Origin: Limnochorda pilosa
GTDB taxonomy: Bacteria; Bacillota; Limnochordia; Limnochordales; Limnochordaceae
Length of the DNA stretch: 64,000 nucleotides
NCBI RefSeq assembly: GCF_001544015.1
Contig: NZ_AP014924.1
Coordinates: 2,418,001 to 2,482,000 of the forward strand
Direction: 5' to 3'
Shown here: positions 32,639 to 40,904 of the stretch, in pieces
Numbering within the stretch: the stretch's first letter is position 1
How the letters are laid out: each line of letters begins with the position of its first letter
Notes under the pieces: generated by a model
Database searches by the model: none
Seen by the model: only the letters and a program-made list of their open reading frames with translations
What the model was told of the DNA's origin: nothing
Translations under genes and position numbers: made by a program

Positions 32639-33420
32639 ACCACTCCCTCCACCTTGTGCGGGACTCCGCCCATCCTCCCAGTCACCTCCGCCGCTCCTGC
32701 ACGGGTGGCGTCCACCAGTTCCTGGAGCCGTTCCCAGGGCAGCCGGTAGGTGGGTCCGGCCAGGCTGATGGCGCCCGCGAGGTTCCCCGCCGCATCGAAT
32801 ACCGGACATCCGATGGAGAAGGCTTGCGGCGTCACCTCTTCCGTCGTGAAGGCGTACCCCTGGTGCCGGATCTTCGCGAGCTCCTTCAGCAGCGCATCGG
32901 GGACGATCCCCTCGGCAGTCAGCCGCTCGGCATGCTCCTGGAGGTAGCGCTCGATCTTGGCGGGCGTGAGGTAGGCCAGCAGGATCTTGTTGGAGGCCCC
33001 AAGGTGCAGGGCGTAGACCCCTCCCGCCTGCATCGTCAGCCTCACGTTGTGCGGGCTGTCCACCTTGTCGAGGCAGACGCTCTGGAGGCCCCGCACCACG
33101 GTGAGGAAGGCCGTCTCCCCCGTCTCGTCGGTCAGCCGCTGGAGAATCGGGCGGGCCACCTCGCGCACGTCGAGCCGCTGCGCGGCCGCCAGCCCCAGGA
33201 CGATCGGCCGCGCCCCCAGGCGGTAGCGCTTGGTCACGGGATCCTGCTCCAGGTACCCCTTGCTGGCGAGGGTCGCCGCCAGGCGAAAAGTCACCGTCTT
33301 GCTGAGCCCCAGGTGACGCGCGAGCTCGGAGAGCGACCACTCGGAAACCTCCTGAAAGCAGTTCAAGAGGTCCATCGCTCTGGCGACCGTCTGGAGGTAC
33401 TGACCAGTCGAAGGCCTCAC
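32635..33420 (-). CDS. IclR-family transcriptional regulator
   Basis: 261 residues. N-terminal winged helix: TVARAMDLLNCFQEVSEWSL, SELARHLGLSKTVTFRLAAT. The effector domain follows (ETGETAFLTVVRGLQSVCLD, ALHLGASNKILLAYLTPAKI, AFSIGCPVFDAAGNLAGAIS). It is the first gene of the operon and overlaps AroM by 4 bases, so it controls and is coexpressed with the hydantoin-type genes. TTCC/GGAA repeats lie 28 bases before its start. Confidence 0.92.
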   Translation of the reverse strand: MRPSTGQYLQTVARAMDLLNCFQEVSEWSLSELARHLGLSKTVTFRLAATLASKGYLEQDPVTKRYRLGARPIVLGLAAAQRLDVREVARPILQRLTDETGETAFLTVVRGLQSVCLDKVDSPHNVRLTMQAGGVYALHLGASNKILLAYLTPAKIERYLQEHAERLTAEGIVPDALLKELAKIRHQGYAFTTEEVTPQAFSIGCPVFDAAGNLAGAISLAGPTYRLPWERLQELVDATRAGAAEVTGRMGGVPHKVEGVV

Positions 33421-33447
33421 CGTCCTCTGCCTCCCCAGTCGGGTGTG

Positions 33448-33471
33448 TTCCTCATATAGGAATAGTGTTCC
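33448..33471 (-). promoter_or_regulatory. IclR operator candidate
   Basis: TTCC-N7-GGAA-N5-TTCC gives two overlapping inverted repeats (TTCCTCATATAGGAA and GGAATAGTGTTCC), centred in an AT-richer patch. Short GGAA/TTCC palindromes are typical of IclR-type sites. Its place just upstream of the regulator suggests autoregulation. Confidence 0.55.
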
Positions 33472-33703
33472 GGTCTTGTATATGCTTTCGGCGGGTTGCC
33501 GGACTCTCCTTCAGGATTCATGGGATTCCTACACGACCGCAGAGGCGAAGACAGGGGCCTGGGCCGGCGCGGAGCCGCTGGCAGGGGCGGGCAAGCAGGA
33601 CCGCCGCCCCTCCATGGTGAACGAGGACCGGCACATGCTGCTGGCGAAGGGTGCGAGACGCCGGCGACCCGGGCACGGCCACGGTGTTCTTGGGGGAAGG
33701 CGC

Positions 33704-33782
33704 ATGATCAAGGGCGTTGAGTATGTCACACTCTTTGTGGCGGATGTGGAGAGGAGCTTGCGATTCTACCACGATCTCGTGA
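33704..33782 (+). pseudogene. VOC-family protein, N-terminal fragment
   Basis: MIKGVEYVTLFVADVERSLR then FYHDLVS matches the first 27 residues of the intact gene at 17770 (MIQGVEYVTLFVTDLERSVR, FYHDLLE). Homology also extends about 120 bases upstream. After that the frame is unrelated and ends soon. Confidence 0.75.
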
Positions 33783-33821
33783 GCCCGCTACCTACATTCC
33801 CCACGGGAGGCAATCGGCCTC

Positions 33822-34151
33822 CTAGCCCAGCCACCGGCTGAGGAGGGCGAAGGCCGCCACGCCCGCGACGGTCGTCCATCCCAGGCTCCTGGAGCGATAG
33901 GCCACCCAAGCCGTGGGAAGGGCCGCAAGCAGGGCGGGGTTCTTCATGGGCGGGATCCACGCGCCATCGAAGAGAAGGAGCGACGGTACCAGGAGCGCCG
34001 CCACGACCGAGGGCGCTACGTACCGCAGGTACCGGGCGATTCGCTCCGAAGGACGCAGTCCCAGGAAAAGAGGAAGGCTTCGGGCCGAGTAGGTGGCCAG
34101 GCCCAGCAGGAGACCGCCCAGCCAGACCTCACCGCTCCACACGTGGCTCAC
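33822..34151 (-). CDS. azlD: AzlD branched-chain amino-acid exporter subunit
   Basis: 109 residues from the GTG at 34151, overlapping the azlC end by 23 bases. Four membrane segments typical of AzlD: EVWLGGLLLGLATYSARSLP, RYLRYVAPSVVAALLVPSLL, NPALLAALPTAWVAYRSRSL, TVAGVAAFALLSRWL. AzlD is the small partner of AzlC and the two together export branched-chain amino acids such as leucine analogues. No regulator is adjacent. Confidence 0.85.
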   Translation of the reverse strand: MSHVWSGEVWLGGLLLGLATYSARSLPLFLGLRPSERIARYLRYVAPSVVAALLVPSLLLFDGAWIPPMKNPALLAALPTAWVAYRSRSLGWTTVAGVAAFALLSRWLG

Positions 34152-34908
34152 CCTCCAGGACTCTTGATGCACGGCGCTCCTCGGACCCCGTGGCGGCCAG
34201 CCCTCCCGCGGTCGCCCCCAGGAGACCGCCCAGGACGATCCCCCACGAAGCCTGGCCCACGGAGGCCGCTCCCAGGGAGACTCCACCCCCCACCACCGCC
34301 GCAACCGCGGCAGGTCGCTCGCGCAACGCAGGCACCAGAAGGGCCAGGAAGAGAGCGGGCAGCGCGAACTCCAGGGGCCGCGCCAGCGCCGGGGGGAACG
34401 CGACGCTTCCCCATGCACCCAGGAGCGTCCCGCCAACCCAGCTCAGGTAGGCGGTCGCCTCGAGGCCTGCGACCTCGGGGAAGCTCCCGGAGGGCACGCC
34501 GCCCGAGGCGATCACCGCGTAGGCCTCGTCGGTGAGCCCGAAGCTCGCCACGGCTCTGCGGCCGAGAGACCAGCTTTTCCACCCGGGCGCCACGGAGAAT
34601 GCAAACAGCGCGTGGCGGAGGTTCATGAAGGCGCCGGCCAGGACCCAGCCCGGCCAGGTGACGCCGGCGGCCACCATGCCCACCACCAGGAACTGGCTCG
34701 CGCCCGCGTAGACCCAGACGGAGAAGAAGAGGGCCTCGACCGTGGAGAGACCGCTCTGCCGTGCCAGGAGCCCGTAGGCCGCGGCGACCGGGACATAGCC
34801 CAGCGCCACGGGAAGACCGAAGCGCCGGGCGGCCGCCAGCGCCCGGGCCGTGGAACGCTCAGGGCGTACCGGTTGGGCTTCCGTTGGCCTTCCGGCTCGG
34901 GCTCGCAT
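34129..34908 (-). CDS. azlC: AzlC branched-chain amino-acid exporter subunit
   Basis: 259 residues from the ATG at 34908. AzlC signature: FGLPVALGYVPVAAAYGLLA, EALFFSVWVYAGASQFLVVG, AGAFMNLRHALFAFSVAPG (the conserved N-x-R-H), SFGLTDEAYAVIASGGVPSG. About seven membrane segments. It is the first gene of a two-gene transcript with azlD. A fragment of a second azlC copy lies at 18123-18231. Confidence 0.9.
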   Translation of the reverse strand: MRARAGRPTEAQPVRPERSTARALAAARRFGLPVALGYVPVAAAYGLLARQSGLSTVEALFFSVWVYAGASQFLVVGMVAAGVTWPGWVLAGAFMNLRHALFAFSVAPGWKSWSLGRRAVASFGLTDEAYAVIASGGVPSGSFPEVAGLEATAYLSWVGGTLLGAWGSVAFPPALARPLEFALPALFLALLVPALRERPAAVAAVVGGGVSLGAASVGQASWGIVLGGLLGATAGGLAATGSEERRASRVLEGEPRVER

Positions 34909-35114
34909 GGCACGAGTGTAGCTCAGACCGAGCGCCTTGTTCAAGCCTCTCTTGTGACTGGGGACGGGGGCGGGCAGCGAACGGGCTTGCGGACCATGCC
35001 CAGTGGCAGGAAGATCCGACCCTGTGCGAGCGTTCTGGCTCAACGGCCCCCGCTTGATCTGCACCCGGAGGGAGGAGCGCTCCGACAGAGGTAATCGGCC
35101 GGCAACGCGCCCGG

Positions 35115-35144
35115 TTGACAGCGCGGCGAGGGCCAGCGTATAAT
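35115..35144 (+). promoter_or_regulatory. Consensus sigma-70 promoter of the tetR-RND operon
   Basis: TTGACA (35115-35120) and TATAAT (35139-35144) are both perfect consensus hexamers with an 18-base spacer, the strongest promoter match in the window. The start point would fall inside the palindrome that follows. Confidence 0.85.
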
Positions 35145-35160
35145 TCGGTCGTTCGACCGA
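35145..35160 (+). promoter_or_regulatory. TetR-family operator
   Basis: TCGGTCG-TT-CGACCGA is a perfect 7-bp inverted repeat immediately after the -10 box and 22 bases before the tetR start, covering the expected transcription start. A regulator bound here would block RNA polymerase. Confidence 0.8.
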
Positions 35161-35182
35161 CCCCGATCGAGGGGGAGAAACC

Positions 35183-35806
35183 GTGGGAGCGCGCGCCACG
35201 ACGTCGACAGACCAGCAGCAAGCCATCTTCGAGGCGGCCTACGCGTGCCTGGCCGAGCGCGGGTACGCCCACGTCTCCATGCGCGACATCGCCCGCCGGG
35301 CGGGCGTGGTCCTGAGCCAGCTCCACTACTACTACCAGAGCAAGGACGGCCTCTTCCTCCATGTGATGCGACAGGTCACCGCCAGGCATCTCGAGGACGT
35401 GCGGCGCCACCTGGCCGGCCCAGCGGGGACCGTGCATGACAAGGTGACTGCGGCCGTGGAGCTCTTCCGCTCCAAGCTCCGGAGCGATCCGGCGCTCTTC
35501 CGGCTGCTCTTCGACTTCACGAGCCTGGCCCTGTGGAACACCCGGGCGCGCGAGGAGCTCGTCCGCCTGTACTCGGACGTCAGCGACCTCGTTGAGCAGG
35601 CGATCCTCGTTTCGAAGGCCGAGGGGCACGCCCCGCCGGCCGGCGACCGCAACGGGATCTCGCCCCGGGTCGTGGCTCGCCTGCTGCTGACCACCCTCTA
35701 TGGTGCAGCGCTTCAGGCCATGGTCACCCCCGAGGATGCAGAGATGGCCGAGGTTCTGGCGGGAGCCGAGCACATGGTCCTCCGGATGGTGGGCGCGCAG
35801 GACTGA
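35183..35806 (+). CDS. TetR-family transcriptional repressor
   Basis: 207 residues from a GTG preceded by GAGGGGGAG. The N-terminal HTH is typical: QQAIFEAAYACLAERGYAHV, SMRDIARRAGVVLSQLHYYY, QSKDGLFLHVM. The C-terminal ligand domain is helical. It is the first gene of the RND operon and should repress from the palindrome at 35145; ligand release would induce the exporter. The HTH reads VVLSQLHYYYQSKDG, close to the usual form. Confidence 0.92.
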   Translation: MGARATTSTDQQQAIFEAAYACLAERGYAHVSMRDIARRAGVVLSQLHYYYQSKDGLFLHVMRQVTARHLEDVRRHLAGPAGTVHDKVTAAVELFRSKLRSDPALFRLLFDFTSLALWNTRAREELVRLYSDVSDLVEQAILVSKAEGHAPPAGDRNGISPRVVARLLLTTLYGAALQAMVTPEDAEMAEVLAGAEHMVLRMVGAQD

Positions 35807-35815
35807 CGTCGCAGC

Positions 35816-38203
35816 GTGCAGGGAGGCGGGGGTTCCTGGAGTCTGATCGGGCGACCGATTGCCAGGGAGGTGCCGGCCATAGGCTCGCTTGCCCGCTTGG
35901 TAGAGCGCCGTCCGGTCTGGGTGATGGCGGCCGTAGCGATCGTAACGGTGCTCTTGGGATGCGGCATGAAGGACCTTCGGATCGCCACGGACGCCAAGTC
36001 GTTCTTCGCCGAGGGCGACCCCGAGATCGAAGCCTTCAACCGGGTAGGGGACCGTTTCGGCGGGATCGACTCCATCGCGGTCGCCTTGAGGGCCGCCGAC
36101 GTCTTCCAGCCCGACGTGTTGCGCGCGCTCGATCGCCTCACGGCGGCCCTGGAGCAGGTGGCCGGAGTCCGTACCGTTCGCAGCCTGGCCAACATCGAGG
36201 ATCTGAGAGCCAGCGAAGGGATCCTCGAGGTGACGCCCCTGGTGACACGCCTTCCGGCCACCCCCGAGGAGGCGGAGGCGCTGGCGGCCCGTATCGACTC
36301 CGATCCCCTCTACTCGGGGACGCTCGTCTCCCGGGACCGCGAGGTCGCTTTGATCCTGGTACAGCCTGAGCCTGGCCAGAACTCCGTGGACGTGGCCGAC
36401 CGCATCGTGCGGGCGCTGGAGCCGGAGCGCCCTTCCCTTCCCGAGGGCGTCACCCTCCACCTGGCCGGCATGCCCGTCCTGACCCGGGACCTGAACGAAG
36501 CCCTGCGCCGCGATCTGGGGTTCCTCGTTCCCCTGACCCTGCTCCTGATCAGCCTGATCCTGTGGCTCGGGTTCCGCACTGGGGCAGGCGTCCTCCTTCC
36601 CATGTCCACCGTCTTGCTGAGCGTCGTGTGGACCTTCGGGCTCATGGGCCACCTCGGCATGCCGGTCTCCCAACTGGGCGCGATCGTTCCGGTGCTGCTC
36701 GTCAGCGTTGGCAGCGCGTACGGTATCCACATGGTGGCCCGCTACCATGAGGAGTGCGAGATCCTGAGCCCAGGGGCCGCCGCCCGTGAGCGCGTGCTGC
36801 GGAACGTGGGACTGGCCGTGATCCTCTCAGGCGTCACTACCATGGCCGGTTTCGCGTCCAACGCCCTCGCTCCCATCGTTCGCGTTGCCGAATTCGGAAC
36901 GATGACCGCGTTCGGCGTAGGGGTCGCCCTGCTCCTCTCGGTCACGTGGATCCCGGCGTTGCAGAGGAGCATCCTCGGCGCAGCCGCGCGGCCCCGGACC
37001 CGAGTGGCCCGCTGGATCGACTCGATTCTCGCACGGCTCGCGACGGGGGGCCGCCGGCACCGTGGCCTCGTCATCCTGGCCACCCTGGCGGTCGTGATCC
37101 TGAGCCTGACGGGCCTGGTGCGGGTTCGGACCGACAGCAACTTCGCCTACTTCTTCCCGCCCGGGAATCCCACCCGGGAGGCCTTCGACCTCATCGCCCG
37201 TGAGTTCGGGGGTGCCGACACGCTGGAGGTGATGGTGGAGGGCGACATCCAGGACCCCGAGATCCTGCGCCGGATCGCGGCCTTCGAGGAGGACCTCTCC
37301 CGCAGCCCGCTGATTCACGACCCCCTGGCCATCACGGACCTCCTGGCTCGCGCCCAGCGGGTGATGCACGATGACGACCCGGCGTGGGATCGGGTGCCCG
37401 AGACGCGCGAGGCGGCCGCCCAGTACTTGCTGCTGCTCTCCTTCGGCGGGCGGGACCTCCTGGAGCCGTTGATCACTTTCGACGCTTCCGCGGCCAAGAT
37501 CCAGGCCCGCGTCGACGGAACGGACTCCCAGGCCCGCCGCGAGTCCCTGGCCCTCGCAGAACAGGCGGTACGCCGGCACTTCGGCGACCGCTCCCACCCC
37601 GTGACGCCGACGCCTGTCCAGGTGACGGTGACCGGAACCCCCGTCCTCGGGGAGGCGCTGGTGCGGCGGGTGGTGCGAAGCCAGGTACAGAGCCTGGCCG
37701 CCTCCTTCATCGCTATCTTTGAGGTCATGCTCCTCCTCACCCGGTCGCCCCTTCATGCGCTCGTTACCACGGTTCCCATCGGCCTGGCGGTCCTGATCAA
37801 CTTCGGCGTGCTGGGCTGGGCCGGCATCCCCTTGGACGTGATCACCGTCCTGGTCAGCAGCATCGCCATCGGCATCGGCATCGACTACTCGATCCACGTC
37901 TACTCCCGCTACCGGGAGGAGCGCCAGGCAGGCCGGGTCGTAGACGATGCCCTTCGGGAGGCGGTGACCGGGGCGGGACAGGCCGTCTTCCTCAACGCGG
38001 CGGCCGTGGTGGCGGGCTTCCTGGTGCTGACGGCCTCGGCTTTCGGACCGCTTCAGTACCTGGGAGGCCTGGTGAGCCTCACCATGGTGGTGTCCTTCGT
38101 CTCTGCGATCGCCGTCCTGCCGGGGCTCCTGTACCTGGTGGACGGACGCCCCCGGGTTGCGCCCGCCCGAGGCTCACGGGCTACCAGGGACAGGAGGGCG
38201 TGA
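35816..38203 (+). CDS. RND-superfamily exporter (MMPL/HpnN type)
   Basis: Up to 795 residues from the GTG at 35816; a start at an internal GTG before PAIGSLARLVERRP is equally possible. Two homologous halves, each with one membrane helix, a large periplasmic loop and five helices. Half 1: VMAAVAIVTVLLGCGMKDLR, then PLTLLLISLILWLGFRTGAG, SAYGIHMVARYHEE. Half 2: VILSLTGLVRVRTDSNFAYF, FGGADTLEVMVEGD, IGIGIDYSIHVYSRYREER. The G-x-x-x-D in the fourth helix of half 2 fits proton-driven transport. It likely moves lipids or hydrophobic compounds towards the outer membrane with the next two gene products. Confidence 0.88.
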   Translation: MQGGGGSWSLIGRPIAREVPAIGSLARLVERRPVWVMAAVAIVTVLLGCGMKDLRIATDAKSFFAEGDPEIEAFNRVGDRFGGIDSIAVALRAADVFQPDVLRALDRLTAALEQVAGVRTVRSLANIEDLRASEGILEVTPLVTRLPATPEEAEALAARIDSDPLYSGTLVSRDREVALILVQPEPGQNSVDVADRIVRALEPERPSLPEGVTLHLAGMPVLTRDLNEALRRDLGFLVPLTLLLISLILWLGFRTGAGVLLPMSTVLLSVVWTFGLMGHLGMPVSQLGAIVPVLLVSVGSAYGIHMVARYHEECEILSPGAAARERVLRNVGLAVILSGVTTMAGFASNALAPIVRVAEFGTMTAFGVGVALLLSVTWIPALQRSILGAAARPRTRVARWIDSILARLATGGRRHRGLVILATLAVVILSLTGLVRVRTDSNFAYFFPPGNPTREAFDLIAREFGGADTLEVMVEGDIQDPEILRRIAAFEEDLSRSPLIHDPLAITDLLARAQRVMHDDDPAWDRVPETREAAAQYLLLLSFGGRDLLEPLITFDASAAKIQARVDGTDSQARRESLALAEQAVRRHFGDRSHPVTPTPVQVTVTGTPVLGEALVRRVVRSQVQSLAASFIAIFEVMLLLTRSPLHALVTTVPIGLAVLINFGVLGWAGIPLDVITVLVSSIAIGIGIDYSIHVYSRYREERQAGRVVDDALREAVTGAGQAVFLNAAAVVAGFLVLTASAFGPLQYLGGLVSLTMVVSFVSAIAVLPGLLYLVDGRPRVAPARGSRATRDRRA

Positions 38204-38280
38204 AGTCATCCACGGTTGGCTCCAGGTGGGAGGACCCCTTACCCGATGAGCCGACCGCCGAATTCAAAGGAGGCATGACC

Positions 38281-39066
38281 ATGACGCGGCAGGGCTGGAA
38301 ACGTCCGATGCTGTTGCCCGTCATCCTGGCCGTGGCCCTGGTCTGGGCAGGATCGGCCCCTGGGGCCGGCGCCGCCGGATCCGAAGCGGCCGCCCTCAGC
38401 CCCGACGAGATCCTCGACCGGGTGGAGCAGAACCTCCAGGGCGACACCCGCCGGAGTGTGCAGACCATGACCCTGTCGTCGGGCGTCTCCCAGCTCGTCC
38501 GGACCATGGAGATGTTCGCCCGGGGAGACGACGACCTGCTGGTGCGTTTCACCGAGCCGGCCGACGTGGCGGGAACCGGCCTCCTGGTGCTCGGAGACGA
38601 CATGTGGCTCTACATGCCGGTGGTGGGACGGGCCCGCCGTATCGCCGGCTCCATGCGCGAGGCGAGCTTCATGGGCTCCGACTTCTCCTACGACGACATG
38701 AGCGCTCTGAGCTACCAGGACGACTACCGCTCCGAGCTCCTGGGCACGGAGACGCTTGACGGCGTGAGCGCCTACAAGCTCGCCCTCACCCCCACGGGGG
38801 AATCCAGCTACTCCTCCCTCACCATGTGGGTCGATGCTGAGCGCTTCGTGATCCTCCGGGTGGACTTCTTCAAGGGCGGCACGCTCTCGAAGACACTCCG
38901 GGCGTCGGACGTCCGCGACGTGCAGGGCCGGCCGGTGCCCTTCCGCCTGGAGATGGTCCCCGCTTCCGGCAACCGGGAGACCGTCATCCGGCTTCAGGAG
39001 GTTCGTTTCGACGAGCCGCTCGACGACGGGCTCTTCAGCGTGCGGACCCTGGAGAGGGGGCGGTGA
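38281..39066 (+). CDS. Outer-membrane lipoprotein-sorting-like periplasmic protein
   Basis: 261 residues from the ATG at 38281, chosen because AAAGGAGG is 7 bases upstream (the ATG at 38275 is too close). A signal peptide (RPMLLPVILAVALVWAGSAP) ends near AGAAG. The mature part has the LolA/LolB-like half-barrel pattern: LSPDEILDRVEQNLQGDTRR, VRFTEPADVAGTGLLVLGDD, WLYMPVVGRARRIAGSMREA, SFMGSDFSYDDM. This family is regularly encoded next to MMPL/RND exporters and probably shuttles the hydrophobic cargo across the periplasm. Confidence 0.85.
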   Translation: MTRQGWKRPMLLPVILAVALVWAGSAPGAGAAGSEAAALSPDEILDRVEQNLQGDTRRSVQTMTLSSGVSQLVRTMEMFARGDDDLLVRFTEPADVAGTGLLVLGDDMWLYMPVVGRARRIAGSMREASFMGSDFSYDDMSALSYQDDYRSELLGTETLDGVSAYKLALTPTGESSYSSLTMWVDAERFVILRVDFFKGGTLSKTLRASDVRDVQGRPVPFRLEMVPASGNRETVIRLQEVRFDEPLDDGLFSVRTLERGR

Positions 39067-40289
39067 GCGTGCGCACCACCAGGAAGGTCATGGCACCGAT
39101 GGTTTCAGCGCTCCTCCTGGCCTCCGCCGCGCTGGCCTGGGCACCGCCGGCCGGTGCCGAGGTGCAGTGGGGCGGGAAGGTGGAGAGCGTGGTCACGGCC
39201 ATGCTGACGGAAGCAGGTGGGACGTGGCAGCTGGGGGATCCCGTGCCGGCCCAGCAGGTCACCCTGCGGGTGGAGGTACCCTCCGCCAGCGGCGACGCCT
39301 ACGCCCGGGCCGAGGGGACGGGGCTGCTTGCGTGGCCCGTGGGCGAAGAGTCCCTGCAGCCCGACCTCACCTTCCGGCTGGACGAGGCCTACGTGGGGCT
39401 CTACACCGATCGCGCCGACTACCGTGTCGGCCTGCAGCAGGTGAAGTGGGGCTCGGCCTACAGGGTCAACCCCACCTCCTTCGTCCCCCGTCCGAACCCC
39501 GCCGACCCCCTGGCCGAACCGCCCGCCGTCTGGGCCGCCAGAGCCACGGGCTACTGGGGCGACACCTCCCTGGATGCGGTCTGGCTCCCGCTGGCCGACG
39601 TGGTGCCCAAAGAGCAGGTGCCGGCACTGCTGCTCACCAACCCGATCGGCGGCGCTCCGATGGAGCTGGTCACCCCCGAGACCGGCTGGGACCAGGGCGA
39701 GCTCGCCCTCTCCCTCACCCGGCGGGCCCTGGGGCCGGTGGACCTCTCGGTCTCGTACTTCCTCGGCAAGGAGGACCTCCCCCGGCTCGCCGACCCCCCG
39801 TCCGACGCGACCACCTACGACGACGTCCAGCGCTTCGGGATCGACCTCTCGGGAAGCCTGGGCGATGCAGGGGTCTGGGCCGAGGCCGCGTACGGCAAGC
39901 CGGCGACCCGCCCGGGCGTGAACGTGGACGCGGTGGCCGGCGTGGACTACCAGACCCGGGGCGGGACGTACCTCGCAGGCCAGCTCCTCTACACCCTGGA
40001 CACACAGGCGATCGAGTCCCAGGGGGGCACGGCCTCAGTGGATGACGGCCGCCTCTACCTGATGGCCGTGGTGGAGGCCGAGGTGGCGCACGCGGTGACG
40101 GCGGACCTGGCCGCGGCCTACGGCCCTGAGTCCGGCGCGGTGTACGGCCTTGCCTCGCTGCGCCGCGAGGTCGCCCCCGGCACGCACCTGGAGCTGAGCG
40201 CCAGCACGGCGCTGGCCGGGGGTGGGGACGACCCGCTGCTCGATGCCCCTCCGGGGACCGTCAGGGCGAGCCTGCGCATGGAGTTCTGA
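39063..40289 (+). CDS. Outer-membrane beta-barrel protein (DUF1302-like)
   Basis: 408 residues; the GTG start overlaps the previous stop (GTGA). A signal peptide (VSALLLASAALAWAPPAGA) is followed by alternating amphipathic strands, for example FRLDEAYVGLYTDRADYRVG, LQQVKWGSAYRVNPTSF (a DUF1302-like W-G block), LALSLTRRALGPVDLSVSYF. The protein ends ASLRMEF, the C-terminal aromatic beta-signal used by the BAM machinery. It is direct evidence for an outer membrane, and the likely exit port for the RND cargo. Confidence 0.75.
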   Translation: MSVRTTRKVMAPMVSALLLASAALAWAPPAGAEVQWGGKVESVVTAMLTEAGGTWQLGDPVPAQQVTLRVEVPSASGDAYARAEGTGLLAWPVGEESLQPDLTFRLDEAYVGLYTDRADYRVGLQQVKWGSAYRVNPTSFVPRPNPADPLAEPPAVWAARATGYWGDTSLDAVWLPLADVVPKEQVPALLLTNPIGGAPMELVTPETGWDQGELALSLTRRALGPVDLSVSYFLGKEDLPRLADPPSDATTYDDVQRFGIDLSGSLGDAGVWAEAAYGKPATRPGVNVDAVAGVDYQTRGGTYLAGQLLYTLDTQAIESQGGTASVDDGRLYLMAVVEAEVAHAVTADLAAAYGPESGAVYGLASLRREVAPGTHLELSASTALAGGGDDPLLDAPPGTVRASLRMEF

Positions 40290-40301
40290 AGCATCCGGTC
40301 C

Positions 40302-40319
40302 GGCCGGCAGGCGCCGGCC
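40302..40319 (+). terminator. Hairpin after the RND operon
   Basis: GGCCGGC and GCCGGCC with a 4-base loop, 13 bases after the barrel gene stop. No U-tract follows, so it is a weak terminator candidate. Confidence 0.45.
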
Positions 40320-40394
40320 CGAGCTCGGCTGCTGGCGCTCAGAGTGATCCGGCGGGTACGGTGTCGCCATACCGCGTTCGGGCCGTCCGGAGGT

Positions 40395-40724
40395 TCACGT
40401 GCGGCGGGAAGCCCTCCCGGGCCCTGCCTTCGCTTCTTCTCCCGCCCCGCCCACGAGCTGGGCGAGCCGGCGCACCTCCCCGCGGCCGAACATCTCCGTC
40501 GCTTCGTCCAGCAGGCCCGCGTCGAGCAGGCGCTTCCAAACCTCGAGGGCCTCCGCGTGCCGCCCCCGGTCGTTGAGCCACCCCGCCCACCGCACCAGGA
40601 CGAGGCCTTCGACTTCCGGATCCGCATCGTCGGAGTCGAGCCGCCGCCACGCTTCCTCCGCCTGGGGCTGGAGGATGGCCTCGCATGCGGGCCAGAGTGG
40701 TCTACCCCCTGACGCCGCTGCCAC
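40395..40724 (-). CDS. Hypothetical helical-repeat protein or fragment
   Basis: 109 residues, mostly helical: CEAILQPQAEEAWRRLDSDD, VLVRWAGWLNDRGRHAEALE, VWKRLLDAGLLDEATEMFG. The AEALEVWKRLLDAG stretch looks like one tetratricopeptide-type repeat. Start and end are uncertain, no Shine-Dalgarno decides the start, and it may be a fragment. No family is recognised. Confidence 0.35.
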   Translation of the reverse strand: MAAASGGRPLWPACEAILQPQAEEAWRRLDSDDADPEVEGLVLVRWAGWLNDRGRHAEALEVWKRLLDAGLLDEATEMFGRGEVRRLAQLVGGAGEEAKAGPGRASRRT

Positions 40725-40904
40725 GTCACGGGGATCGTTCGCCCAGGCACGCGGTCACGGGTGTCTGGCACGCTTCGTCCCGTTCAGGGCTTCCGGCCGG
40801 GATCTGGGGCGTGCAATCACGATGACTCCGTGGTAGACTGGGCGTGCAGGCCGAAACGGCCCCAAGCGCCGGCACGGTCCGGAAGCCACCGGGAGGGCGT
40901 GTCC

